From Owenia fusiformis (lineage: Eukaryota > Annelida > Polychaeta > Sabellida > Oweniidae): 64,000 nucleotides of DNA. Of the stretch, positions 28,001-39,860 are shown one piece after another. A program made the position numbers and the translations under genes. The stretch covers positions 10,176,196 through 10,240,195 of the forward strand of contig CAIIXF020000004.1 of the NCBI GenBank assembly GCA_903813345.2. Reading direction: 5' to 3'. The stretch's first letter is position 1, and the number at the start of each line of letters is the position of its first letter. A model generated the notes under the pieces. The model had not been told where the DNA came from. It ran no database searches and saw only the letters and a program-made list of their open reading frames with translations.

Positions 28001-29780
28001 GATATCCTGGACATTGGATTCGGAGAACTTTTTTTTGGACCTCGTTTTCGGACACTGATATCTCGAAATCGGTTTGAGATACCAAAAAACTAAATCGACC
28101 CTAGATTTTCTACTTTTTTATGAGGAACACAATGAAAAAAACCCGGATCCAAAATATTGAAGGACGACCGAGAAAATCGAAAAAAGTGACAAAGTACTGG
28201 ATTTGACCTAGTTCTTGACCTTTGACCTAGATAAAAAATTGACCCAATTTCCCACCAACTAGATACTGAACCTAAATAAACTGTATTATGGTCCTTACTG
28301 GATACCTCATAGTTATTGAAAAAACTCCTAAAGAATAATAAGAATAAGAATAACTAGACTTTGGAAATTGAACGAAGTTCAATTTCAGACTCCAGATCTA
28401 GACTTTTTTAAGCCCAGTCATCTAAAATAAGCCGAGTCATCCAGAATAAGCTGAGTCATCCAGAATAAGATGGATGGATAAAATAAGAAGGTAGGATAGG
28501 ATAGAATGGGAAGGAACGATAGGATAGAATAAGAAAGAAGAATAGGATAGAACAGAATATGAAGAAAGGATATGATAGGAGAGGATAGGAAGGATAGGAA
28601 GGAAAGGATACGAAGGAAGGATAGATAGGAAGGATAGGATAGGATCAGAAAGGAAGGATGGATGAATTTTTCAATATTTTCTTCTCTACTCTTGACTTTC
28701 TATCAGGATACCATCAGATCGATTTTCCGAAATTTCAAAACGCCATAACTTCCGAACCGGAAGTCGGATCTAAATTTGATTTAAAGTTTCGGATTCCTGA
28801 CAAAATTCTACCCCTAATTCCTAACTCATACGTTAAATTTGGCGAATTTTTATTTTGATCCACTTTTTGGACACGCCATGTCTTCGGAACCGGAAGTCGG
28901 ATCGAAATTTAGTTTGCAGACTCGAATTCCTGAGAAAATTCTACCCTTAATTCATAACTCATATGTTAAATTTGGAGAATTTTTTATTTTGACCTACTTT
29001 TCGGACACCATATCTCAAAAGTGGGTCAGAATACTTTCTGACGGCAAAAGGCTAACACTATTAGCACACTCTTGGCTACATGTATACAAAATTTTGAAGA
29101 ATATAATTAATCTGTAGTGTCAGAATTGCAAAAATGAGGAAAAACTATGAATTTGACCTAGATTTTGACCTAGGCATTTTGGTGTCCAAATTTTTATGAA
29201 AAGAAGGTTTTGAGGTCCCTTTCTTCTATGGGCTTCCATTATGTTTAGCTGTGCTTAGTCTATATCTCGTATTTTACACTTCAAAAAAATATTTTTTCCC
29301 ATTGAATTAACATGGGGCACCAAATTTAGCGATTTTTGAATTTTCAAAACGCCATAACTTCTGAACCGGAAGTCAAATCGAAATTTGGTTTTCAGATTCG
29401 GAATTCTGAGAAAATTTCCTATAAGACTGATATCCTGGACATTGGATTCGAAGAACTTTTTTTTGGACCTCGTTTTCGGACACTGATATCTCGAAATCGG
29501 TTTGAGATACCAAAAAACTAAATCGACCCTAGATTTTCTACTTTTTTATGAGGAACACAATGAAAAAAACCCGGATCCAAAATATTGAAGGACGACCGAG
29601 AAAATCGAAAAAAGTGACAAAGTACTGGATTTGACCTAGTTCTTGACCTTTGACCTAGATAAAAAATTGACCCAATTTCCCACCAACTAGATACTGAACC
29701 TAAATAAACTGTATTATGGTCCTTACTGGATACCTCATAGTTATTGAAAAAACTCCTAAAGAATAATAAGAATAAGAATA
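25030..29780. repeat. Large tandem repeat, three units of about 1.4-1.9 kb
   Basis: The junction word ACTAGACTTTGGAAATTGAA followed by CGAAGTTCAATTTC (itself a hairpin) occurs at about 25031, 26456 and 28354. After each junction come a GGATAGGATAGAA-rich purine tract of about 250 bp, then sub-repeats around AACGCCATAACTTCCGAACC and GGCAAAAGGCTAACACTATT. The end of each unit is TTGACCTTTGACCTAGATAA. Unit 1 is shorter; units 2 and 3 are nearly identical for long stretches, indicating recent duplication. The repeated 61-92 codon frames have no protein signature. Confidence 0.88.
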
Positions 29781-29781
29781 A

Positions 29782-30016
29782 GAAGAATACTGGCAAAAAC
29801 AATAGACTCCAGATTGACATCTGGAGTCTAATAAGAAGAATACTGGCAAAAACAATAGACTCCAGATTGACATCTGGAGTCTAATAATAAGAAGAAGAAT
29901 ACTGGCAAAAACAATAGACTCCAGATTTTCAATCTGGAGTCTAATAAATAAAGAATAAAGAAAGAATAAAGAAAAGCTACAAAAGCTATAGGAGGCCCTT
30001 TCAGGAGGGCCTCCTA
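29782..30016. repeat. Three tandem perfect hairpins plus a fourth hairpin ending the satellite block
   Basis: Three tandem units of about 53 bp each carry GAATACTGGCAAAAACAATA followed by a hairpin with an 11-bp perfect stem (AGACTCCAGAT and ATCTGGAGTCT). The hairpins are at 29804-29829, 29857-29882 and 29916-29942. Each is followed by AATAA. A further hairpin, AGGAGGCCCT with AGGGCCTCCT, lies at about 29991-30016. Stem sequence is conserved while one loop differs (TGAC versus TTTTCA), which suggests the structure matters for the element. Confidence 0.85.
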
Positions 30017-30349
30017 ATCCTAATAAAACCTGAATATTCCAAAACCTGGGCTGTAATCTGAACAAATCCATATAAACCCGTTTCCATTGAATCCATGTTA
30101 ATAAAAACTTAAAAAGCCCTACTTAAAATTGACCTGTCTTAAATATGAACATCTCATAAAATATCACATGTTTTATTTATTTGATATTACTTAGATATAT
30201 TTCAATTAATCTCTGTTTTAATGATGCCTTGTAATAAATTGAATGGTCCCAACAATAATGACCAATAAATTCATTTGAATTAAATTTCAAATTAATGAAA
30301 TGGCATGAATCACGTGGTCAGCCAAACTATAAATTGACTACTCGAGAAT

Positions 30350-30755
30350 GTGTTCATTTTTCTTCCAAACAAGAATGCCGGGAACAGAAAACATAAAATG
30401 TTTCATTTCAAAATCCACACTGGAGAAAAGAACTTTAAATGTGATGCTTGTTGTCAAACATTTGCACGAAAGTCAACTCTTACTAAACATTTTAAAATAC
30501 ATACTAGAGGAAAGGACTTCAAATGTGATGTTTGTTTAAAAACATTTTCGCAAAAGTCTAGTCTTTACACACATTATAGAACTCACACTGGAGAAAAGGA
30601 CTTCGAATGCGATGTTTGTTCTAAAACATTTACACAATTATCAACTCTTACTAAACATTTTAAAATACATACTGAAGGAAAAAACTTCAAATGTGATGTT
30701 TGTTCAAAATCATTTACACGGAAGTCTTATCTAAAGTTACATTATAAAATCCATA
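30350..30755 (+). pseudogene. C2H2 zinc-finger gene, 5' part, disrupted by a transposon
   Basis: This open frame encodes a degenerate start of a finger followed by four C2H2 fingers. They have the pattern FKCDVCxKTFxxKSxLxxHxxIHTGEK and a 28-residue period, as in DNA-binding zinc-finger transcription factors. In the fourth finger the frame runs into a foldback transposon right after the second histidine: KIH is followed by two transposon-derived residues and a stop at 30761-30763. The missing linker TGEK resumes at 36115. No effector domain and no upstream exon are recognised, so the ATG at 30350 is uncertain. The allele as read can give only a short four-finger protein unless the element is removed by excision or splicing. 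Confidence 0.85.
30753..30755. other. Target-site duplication ATA, left copy
   Basis: ATA here and ATA at 36112-36114 flank the foldback element directly. Keeping one copy joins CC-ATA-CTGGTG, which is the exact coding sequence of the zinc-finger linker (His-Thr-Gly). Confidence 0.8.
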
Positions 30756-33700
30756 TACTCTAAGAGCGAGGAGGAAAATTCTTAATAAATGGAGTATAGT
30801 TGGTTTGGCAGCATTTTCAGTTAGAGGGAAGTCTTGGATGAAAATTCTACCTAGGTGATAGCTTCACAGAGTGGTACATAATTCTTTTTTTTCAGGGGTT
30901 AGCCCCCCACCCCCCAAAAACACCCCGCCCCCGGAAAATAATTTTTTCATCTTCAATAATTTTAGATATCTTGATGTTTTTAAGTTACATACATAGACAT
31001 TATATATATGAATCATTTGCAAAATAAATGATGCCAATCACTCCTACAGAATTTGGAAAATACTACAAAGTATGTACCCCAGGGGGCAAATTCGTGACCC
31101 ATTTTCTTACTATTTAGAGCCTCACTTTTCAATCAGACACTGGAAGACATTGAAAAATTTCATGTGAAGTGCCCAGTAGCAGGGCTATAAGCCCTGAAAG
31201 TTTCAAACTAATTGAATTAGTAGGAGCCGAGAAAAGAATTGTTGATTTTTTGAAAAATTTGACATTTTTGAGAAGGGTGATTTTGTGTATGACTATAGCT
31301 GATGCCTATGGTTTCCAGATCTATCAATCTTTGATGATAAATATGGTTTTGAAGTATGGAACTAAGATGTAAAAAATAATTAAAATGGGTTTTAAGGAAG
31401 TTTCATGTTTTAAACAAGTTCAAAATTCTAAGAATTGTACAATATCAGGTCTGAATTTACAAATTTTACGTAAGACCTTGGATGAGCCTTAGATTTTTTA
31501 CATCTGTCCCCCTTTGATGATATTTATGGCTTTGTAGTGTGGAACTAAAATGTACAAAATAATTTAGATAGTTTTTAAGAAGGTTTAAGGATTTTAACAA
31601 GTTCAAAATTTGAAGAATTGTACAAAATCAGGTCTGAATTTACGAATTTGAGGTAAGACCTTTGGTGAGCCATATATTTTTCACATCTGTCCCTCTTTGA
31701 TGCTATTAATGGTTTTGTAGTGTGAAACTAATATGTAAGAAATAACCTAGATGGTGTTGAAGAAAGTTTAAGGAATTTAATGAGTCCAAAATTTGAAGAA
31801 TTGTACAATATCAGGTCTGAATTTACGAATTTAAGGTATGACCTTGGATGACCCTTATGTTTTTATATCTGTCCCTCTTTAATGATATTTATCCTTTTAT
31901 AGTAACGAACTCAAATGAAAAATATAATTTAGATGAATTTTAAGAATGTTTAAGGACTTTAAGGATTTTAACAAGTTCAAAATTTGAAAAATTGTATAAT
32001 ATCCGGTCTGAATTTACGAATTTTAGGTAAGACCTTTGGTGAGCCATATATTGTTTACATTTGTCCCTCTTTGAAGATATGTATGGTATTGTAGTGTGGA
32101 ACTAAGATGTAAAAAAACAATTAAGATGGATTTTAAGAAGGTTTAAGGATTTTCACATTTTCAAAATTTGAAAAATTGTATAATATCCGGTCTGAATTTA
32201 CGAATTTCAGGTATGACCTTTGGTGAGCCATATATTGTTTACATTTGTCCCTCTTTGAAGATATGTATGGTTTTGTAGTATAGAACTAAGATGTAAAAAA
32301 GATGTAAAAAAACAATTAAGATGGATTTTAAGAAGGTTTAAGGATTTTCACATGTTCAAAATCTTGGCGCATTGTACAATATTAATTCGGCAATTAACAC
32401 TACATTTCAAGTATAACCTTGGTTGACTCTAAACATTGAGAAAAAATTGTTGACATGTATTTAAACCACTGTATTTATGCCCAGAAAGTACTCATGGTGA
32501 AATATATGACCGTCTAAAATCACCTGCCATACTGCACATGGACCTTTTTGAATATTTCTGGCTTATGTAATTCCTTTTCATGTCTATTTGCTAATAATCC
32601 CCAAAGTGCACCCTTTATTTCAGGAAAACTAAAGATTTCTACAATAATGTATTTTTTTCCATAAGAATGGTTACCATTCTTATTATTTTGGGAGAATTTA
32701 AACATTTTTCACCCATTTTTGCTTTTTGAATCCATTATTACTTCATCAATTTTTAACACATTGTGAATCGTTTTGGAGATATTGTATTTGAGATTGTAAG
32801 GAATAGATTGGTACATGAATTGTACATGTTGCTTGTAATTTTGTCACACCCATAGATCTGATTCTGCCTTTAAACTTAACACATCGTGAATCTTTTTGGA
32901 GATATTGTATTTGAGATTGTAAGGAAAAGATTGGTACATGAACTGTACATGTTGCTTGTAATTTTGTCACACCCATAGATCTGATTCTGCCTTTAAACTT
33001 CCTTAAAACTTCCATACTACTAAACCATATATATCATCATAGAGAGATACATACCTGAAATTCGTTAATTTCAGAAGATATGATATTGTACAATTTGTGA
33101 AGTTTTGAACAGGTTTAAAACCTTAAACCTCCTTAAAACCAATGTAAATTATGTTTTACATCTTAGTTTCATACTACAAAACCATATATGTTATCATAGA
33201 GAGATATATGTAAAAAAAGAATAAGGGCCATTCACAGTTATACCTAAAATTAATAAATTCCAGACCTGTTATTATACAATTCTTCAATTTTTTATATTGT
33301 TTAAACCTTAAGCTTCTTTAAAACCTGTCTTAATTTTGTTTAACATCTTAGTTCAACACTACTAAAGCATATATGTCATAAAAAAGGGATAGATGTAAAA
33401 ACATAAGGCTCACCTAAATACCCAATATTCATTAATATCAGCTCTGATATTGTACAATTCGTCAAAATTTGAACTTGTTTAAAACCTTTAACTTCTTTAA
33501 ACATGCCTAAATTTTGTTTTACATCTTAGTTCAACACCACTAAAGCATATATGACATCAAAAAGGGATAGATGTAAAAAAAATAATACCTAAAATTCATT
33601 AATATCAGCTCTGATATTGTACAATTTGTGAAAATTTGAACTTATTTAAAACCTTAAACTTCTATAAAACCCATCTTGATTATGTTTTATATATTAGCTC

Positions 33701-36111
33701 CACACTACTAAATCATATATATCATCAAAAAAGGATAGATGTTAAAAATGTAAGGGCGAAGCAAGGTTATACTTTAAATTCATTAATTTCAGATCTGATA
33801 TTGTACAATACGCTAAGATTTTGAACTTGTTTAAAATTTTAAGCTTCTTTAAAATCGATGTAAATTATGTTATACATATTTCCACAACTAAACCAAATAT
33901 ATCATGAAAAGGGGATAGGTGTTAAAATCATATGGGCTAACCAAGATTATACTTGAAATTCTTTAATTTCAGATCTGATATTATACAATACGCCAAGATT
34001 TTGAATTTGTTTAAAATGTCAAGCTTCTTTAAAATCGATGTAAATTATACATATTTCCACACAACTAAACCAAATCATGGAAAGGGGATAGGTGTTAAAA
34101 TCATATGGGCTAAACAAGGGTATACCTGAAATTCATTTATTGCAGACCTGATATTGAACAATTCTTCAAATTAAAATCCTTAAACCTTCTTAAAATGCAT
34201 CTAAATTATTTTCTACATCTTAGTTCAAAAACCTACAAAACCATAAATATCATCAAAGAGTGATAGGTGTAAAAAAAATATAAGGCTCATCCAAGGTCTT
34301 ACCTAAAATTTGCAAATTCAGACCTGATATTGTACAATTCTTCAAATTTTGAACTTGTTAGAATCCTTAAACCTTCTTAAAATTCATCTAAACTATATTT
34401 TACATCTTAGTTCCATACCATAAAACTATAACTGTCATTAAAGAGGGACAGATGTAAAAAATAAAAGAGTCGTCCAAGGTCATACCTATAATTCGAAAAT
34501 TCAGACCTGATATTGTACAATTCTTTAAATTTTGAACTCATTAAAATCCCTTAACACTCTTCAAAACCATCTTAATCATTTTTAACATCTTAGTTCCACA
34601 TTACAAAACAATACATATCATCAAAGAGTGACAGATGTAAAACATAAGAGCCATCCAAGGTCTTACCTGAAATTCTTAAATTCAGACCTGATATTGTACA
34701 ATTTTTCAAATTTGGAAGTTGTTAAAATCCTTAAATCTCTTAAAATTCATCTAAATTATATTTTACATCTTAGTTTCACACTATAAAACCATAAATATCA
34801 TCAAAGAGGAACAGATGTAAAAAACAAAGGAGTCGTCCAAGGTCATACCTGAAATTCGAGAATTCAGACCTGATATTGAACAATTCTTCAAATTTTGGAC
34901 TCATTGCAATCCCTAAACACTCTTCAAAACCATCTAAAGCATTTTTTACATCTTAGTTCCACACTACAAAACAATACATATCATCAAAGAGTGACAGATG
35001 TAAAAACATAAGAGCCATCCAAGGTCATACCTGAAATTCATAAATTCAGACCTGATATTGTACAATTCTTCAAATTTTGGACTCATTTAAAATCCTTAAA
35101 CTTTCTTCAAATCCATCTTAATTATTTTTTACTAATTAGTTTCACACTACAAAACCATACATATCATCAAAGAGCGATGAATGTAAAAAATATAAGGCTC
35201 ATCCAAGGTCTTACCTGAAATTCGTAAATTCAGACCTGATATTGTACAATTCTTCAAATTTTGAACTTGTTAAAATTCTTAAACCTTCTTTAAACCCATC
35301 TAAATTATTTTGTACATCTTAGTTCCATACTACAAAGCCATAAATATCATCAAAGGGGGACAGATGTAAAAAATCTAAGGCTCATCCAAGGTCTTCCGTA
35401 AAATTTGTAAATTCAGACCTGATATTGTACAATTCTTGGAATTTTGAACTTGTTTAAAACATGAAACTTCCTTAAAACCCATTTTAATTATTTTTTACAT
35501 CTTAGTTCCATACTTCAAAACCATATTTATCATCAAAGAGGGGTAGATCTGGAAACCATAGGCATCAGCTATAGTCATACACAAAATCAACCCTCTCAAA
35601 AATGTCAAATTTTTCAAAAAATCAACAATTTTTTTCTTGGCTCCTACTATTTCAATTAGTTTGAACCTTTCAGGGCTTATAGCCCTGCTACTGGGCACTT
35701 CACATGACATTTTTCAATGTCATCCAGTGTCTGATTGAAAAGTGAGTCTCTAAATAGTAAGAAAATGGGTCACGAATTTGCCCCCTGTAGTACATACTTT
35801 GTAGTATTTTCCAAATTCTGTAGGAGTGATTGGCATTATTTATTTTGCAAATGATTCATATATATAATGTCTATGTATGTAACTTACAAACATCAAGATA
35901 TCTAAAATTATTGAGAATGAAAAAATTATTTTCCGGGGGTGGGGTGTTTTTGGGGGGTGGGGGGCTAACCCCTGAAAAAAAAGAATTATGTACCACTCTG
36001 TGAAGCTATCACCTAGGTAGAATTTTCATCCAAGACTTCCCTCTAACTGAAAATGCTGCCAAACCAACTATACTCCATTTATTAAGAATTTTCCTCCTCG
36101 CTCTTAGAGTA
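30756..36111. mobile_element. 5.36-kb foldback DNA transposon with tandem-repeat arms
   Basis: The element starts TACTCTAAGAGCGAGGAGG and ends with the exact complement. The outer arms (30756 to about 31500 and about 35380-36111) are nearly identical inverted repeats. They include the matching 67- and 71-codon frames at 31169-31372 (+) and 35495-35710 (-). Inside, the arms become tandem arrays of a unit of about 180 bp: about six copies to 32400, and about twelve inverted copies from 33020 to 35480. The centre (32400-33010) carries a 123-bp direct duplication at 32755-33000. No transposase is seen, so it is non-autonomous. The plan resembles Drosophila FB elements, but the duplication is 3 bp rather than the 7-9 bp of that group, so the superfamily is open. 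Confidence 0.92.
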
Positions 36112-36725
36112 ATACTGGTGAAAAGAATTTCAAATGTGATGTCTGTTCTAAACCTTTTGTGCAAAAGTCAAACCTAAATTCACATTATAAAATCCATACT
36201 GGAGAGAAGAACTTCAAATGTGACGTTTGTTGCAAAGCATTTACACGAAAGTCAAATCTAAAGTCCCATTATAAAATCCATACTGGAGAAAAGAACTTCA
36301 AATGTGATGTTTGTTGCAAAGCATTTACACGAAAGTCAAATCTAAAGTCCCATTATAAAATCCATACTGGAGAAAAGAACTTCAAATGTGATGTTTGTTC
36401 TAAAACATTTGCACGAAAGTATGATCTTAAAAAACACTTAAAAATTCATACTAGAGAAAGGAATTTCAAATGTGATGTTTGTTCAAAAACATTTATACAT
36501 CATTTTTCTCTTACCTTACATTATAGAATCCATACTGGAGAAAAGAACTTCACATGTGACGTTTGTTCCAAATCATTTATACAAAAGTCTTCTCTTAATG
36601 ACCATTGTAAAATTCATACTGGAGAAAAGAAGTTCAAATGTGATGTTTGTTCCAAAACATTTGCACGAAAGTTTCAACTTACAAAACACTTTGTAATTCA
36701 CACTGGAGAAAAGAACTTCAAATAA
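36112..36725 (+). pseudogene. C2H2 zinc-finger gene, 3' part
   Basis: The frame resumes at the linker (Thr-Gly-Glu-Lys) directly after the transposon and encodes seven complete C2H2 fingers before TAA at 36723-36725. The second and third fingers are encoded by an exact 84-bp duplication (36235 onwards), a sign of very recent unit duplication. Fused with the upstream part this makes at least eleven fingers in one frame. An internal ATG at 36159 could only start a truncated protein. The stop replaces the first zinc-binding Cys codon of an eighth finger (TGT to TAA), and the second Cys codon is TGG, so the 3' end is eroded. Confidence 0.85.
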
Positions 36726-36945
36726 GATGTTTGGTCGAAAACATTTATGCAAAACGTTTATCATGACAGACATTAGAATTCACACTGGAGAAAAGAACTT
36801 TAAATGTAATGTTTGTTCTGAAACATTTCCACAATAGTCACAGCTCAACTCAGATTACAGAGTTCATACTGGGGAAAGGAGCTTTAGGTATGACGGGTGT
36901 CGTAGCCTGTATAGTGTAGTTTGGCATGAAAAATGAAATAAAATT
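36726..36945 (+). pseudogene. Decayed terminal zinc fingers and poly(A) signal
   Basis: Beyond the stop, finger-coding sequence continues with damage. There is a frame change near 36770, a readable CNVC finger with an in-frame TAG (about 36835), and a last finger with one Cys lost. It ends with AATAAA at 36937-36942. The original protein was therefore probably longer by two or three fingers. Confidence 0.75.
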
Positions 36946-38530
36946 ACTTTGAAACTGAAACAAATGTTTGTTCTGAATTATATCATTTCACTAGAGGCCC
37001 GTCTTCATACCAATCATAATATATTTATTCATTTATTATATTATATACTAAAGACAATATTTGAATTTGACATTAAAATATAATTTACATTTTCAAAATG
37101 ACAAATGACATTCGCATCAATCCGTTCTTTTCCACTCAAAATGTTGAATCTCAAAAAGACACATTCATATACTAAATGAGCTTTTAATTGTGAAAATTGG
37201 CTCATTATGCATATAGGCTAGGTGTTTGTTGTGGTGTATGATTCTAGATTGATTCAGACAATATTGGTGTGTAGTTTTTCAGCGTTTTTTTTTAAAACAC
37301 GTATTAAGCTTTATAATTATACCCTCTTGAATAATTTTTGAGGGGTACCATGACAGCGATGTATAATTTCTAGAATATCTATTCAATGAACTAATATTTA
37401 CTGGTTGCGATGATAAAGGCGATTGTTTGTAAAAATGTATATATTTCACCAAAAATAATCAGTTAAACCAAGGCGAGAAAGCCAGTGTTTTCCTTAAGAC
37501 AAGGAGGAAATATTATATTGTATTGTATTGTATTGTATTGTATTGTATTGTATTGTATTTATTGTATTGTATTGTATGTTATTAACAAATAAAAATTAAA
37601 TGCATTAAAATCAGTTCAATTGTTTTAAACAATAGCCAAGATGTTAATACTAAAGGGAAATAAAAATCGGTGTAACAGCAAAGGAAATATCGGTAACTAT
37701 GGTGAAATATGTACACTGGAGCATTGGAAATTATTTAGAATTCAGGATGGAATTGGAAATGATTTTTTCGTATTTCACATTCATAAATCCGTTGATCTTG
37801 AAAGCCAATGTTTTATTTTCAATGTAAACGTGATAGGTTGATGTAAAGTAAATTGTACTTGTACTCACAATATATCTGTGCTAATATACGATACAATTTA
37901 TTATTTTGTCACGTTTGTTATCGGCAGTAATCTAGTATTTTCCTGATTTAGTAGCCATAACGTTGTTTATTTATTCGCAGAGCCATGTTCAGTAAAATAC
38001 AATTTTTGTGCACCATGATGTTCAATCAAGATCGATATCATTCTAGTATATATGTGTACTTTAGACGTTTGGGCATCCGGGAATGACAAAGTTCACCCAG
38101 AGTCTGCAGGTTTTATTGTCGTAATTTATGACTACAATCGGGAAGACAAAATTTAAGACACACAAACAAAATTGCTTGTGAAAACTATTTACAAAAGTGT
38201 TCCAGAGATATCCACTCAATGAATGTTGATGTTAACATTGTCATCTTTTTCCAATCCAACATTTTTTCATTTTTTCTGATTTTTTCAAAATCCCCCCCCC
38301 CAATTTTTTCAAATTTTATTTTCAAAAGTAGCGGCCAACAGTACCTAGTAGCGGTCAACAGTACTTAGTAGCTATCAACAGTTCATATTTTTCACTTTTA
38401 ATGAGTTAGTATTTCAGCTGAAGTACTAACAATTTCAATAAATTAATTAGATATTTCAATTCATTATGTGGTTGTACCTAAAACACAACAAAACCCCTGA
38501 CATAAATCAATCAGATCTTATAATGTACAA
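36946..38530. other. Intergenic DNA, no gene seen
   Basis: Besides the microsatellite, a 20-bp unit (AGTAGCGGCCAACAGTACCT and variants) is repeated three times at about 38328-38390. A C run occurs near 38293. No coding exon is recognised. Confidence 0.6.
37516..37577. repeat. (TATTG)n microsatellite
   Basis: About a dozen TATTG units with one interruption. The preceding bases (AAGGCGAGAAAGCCAGTG, then CTTAAGACAAGG) look like the tail of a short interspersed element, as microsatellite tails often mark 3' ends of such elements, but I cannot identify the family. Confidence 0.9.
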
Positions 38531-38694
38531 ATGGTGACTGCCATTGAGGGAAATAGTGCAAAGTATTTTTCCCGTGAGAATATCCTGTCCACTAACATGT
38601 TTCCGAGGCTGTAGACCGAGGGAACATGTCAGTGGACAGGATATTCCCGATGGAATTTTTTTACACTATTTCCCGAAAATATGGCAGTCACTAT
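38531..38694. mobile_element. Short palindromic MITE
   Basis: The left end ATGGTGACTGCCAT pairs with the right end ATGGCAGTCACTAT. GGGAAATAGTG pairs with CACTATTTCCC, and ATATCCTGTCCACT with AGTGGACAGGATAT, around a small loop near 38610. It could fold into an almost complete hairpin. Confidence 0.85.
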
Positions 38695-38832
38695 TTGTTT
38701 TATTATATACCCCATGGCCCATATGTACTCTGTAAACAATAACAAACTGAGAAGTATTTGAATTTCAACACTCAATGCTTGCAGATTCTTATTAGCATTA
38801 AAAGGCAATATGTGCAATTCAATTTCTACAAT

Positions 38833-38930
38833 TCCAGCTAGCAGGGAAGATAAAATGTACTAATGACTGGTCACATGACCTAACCGGTGATTAGTACATT
38901 TCATCTTCCCTGTTAGCAGGGATTAATGAC
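38833..38930. repeat. Short inverted repeat
   Basis: TAGCAGGGAAGATAAAATGT and ACTAAT pair with ATTAGTACATTTCATCTTCCCTGTTA downstream, with a loop of about 25 bp. Likely a small MITE; a partial extra copy of the end word (GCAGGGATTAATGACT) follows. Confidence 0.7.
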
Positions 38931-39281
38931 TTTACAGGGATTAAGTACATCTATTTCATATCATGTGACCATGAATAAGCCAACGAGCATCTATAATACA
39001 CATGGGGTGTATAATAAGCCAATCTAGGTACTTATTTTTAAGCTAAAGGATTTCTAATGAAAAATAGAAAAATTATGAAATTTAGATCTTCTCTGGTGCA
39101 TATGAAGCATATATGAGAGCCATGCATGAAAACCACGATTTCCAAAACATATTTTTCTGAACCCCTCCCATCGCCTCTATTCGGACGGGCCTGACATGTA
39201 CATTGTTCAAATTTCAGATCACTGGATGCCTGCTGACCTACAACTAATCGCTTCCTATTATCCTCCTCATGTCCTCAAGTC

Positions 39282-39289
39282 TGACGTCA
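39282..39289. promoter_or_regulatory. Perfect CRE (TGACGTCA) upstream of the GPCR
   Basis: The full palindromic cAMP-response element TGACGTCA lies about 570 bp upstream of the GPCR start codon. About 20 bp downstream there is an A/T-rich AAAGTAATAAAAAAC. A possible non-coding leader exon follows and ends at about 39390 (GGCAC before GTAAGATT). A matching acceptor TTTATGAACAG lies near 39811. The role as promoter is inferred. Confidence 0.4.
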
Positions 39290-39860
39290 TCCAGTGCAGC
39301 TTGCTACAAAAGTAATAAAAAACAGCTGCCACATCTGCAGCCATTTTATGGATTATTTTTTATGGACTTGTGGATTATGACATAAGCGGCACGTAAGATT
39401 CTAATTTCTATTAATGTTTCTCTCAACACGCTGTAATGAGATTTGTCGGTGATAAGCCTTAAATGCGAATAATCAACAATTCATTTCTATATAAAAAATT
39501 AATGTTTTATTCATATCATTATCAGGATCTAATCTATCCAATTATGATGGCATGTACAGCTAGGAAACAATAACTTAATTACATTTTCGCAATTATTGGT
39601 GCTTTATAAGTATCTAATGTGGCTGGATTTTTATTGTCGAGAAATTCTGATGAGCATGGTAAAGACCAGAGGAAAGTTTGAGGAAATAGGCTGTGTTGCT
39701 TGAAAAGGGAAATGACTTACAGATAGAATTATTGATTAAATTGACTAGATTTATGATTTAATTAATATTACTGAGAAACATCTTCCAAAAATTAACTTAT
39801 TTTATGAACAGAAATAGCCAGTGGACTTGAAAATATTTCTAAGGTTTAACCGAAGGAAAC

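Noticed and set aside
25336..29521. Series of similar 61-92 codon open frames (MDEFF..., MANFYF..., MNFQNAITSE...)
   Set aside because: They sit at the same place in each satellite unit and differ by frame-neutral chance. No domain, splice context or codon signature; they are by-products of the tandem repeat.
31169..35710. Matching 67- and 71-codon frames in the foldback arms and an 89-codon frame at 32746-33015
   Set aside because: The first two are the same sequence in inverted arms, and the third is a 123-bp duplication read through. No transposase or DNA-binding motif is visible, and the frames are not extended by splicing signals.
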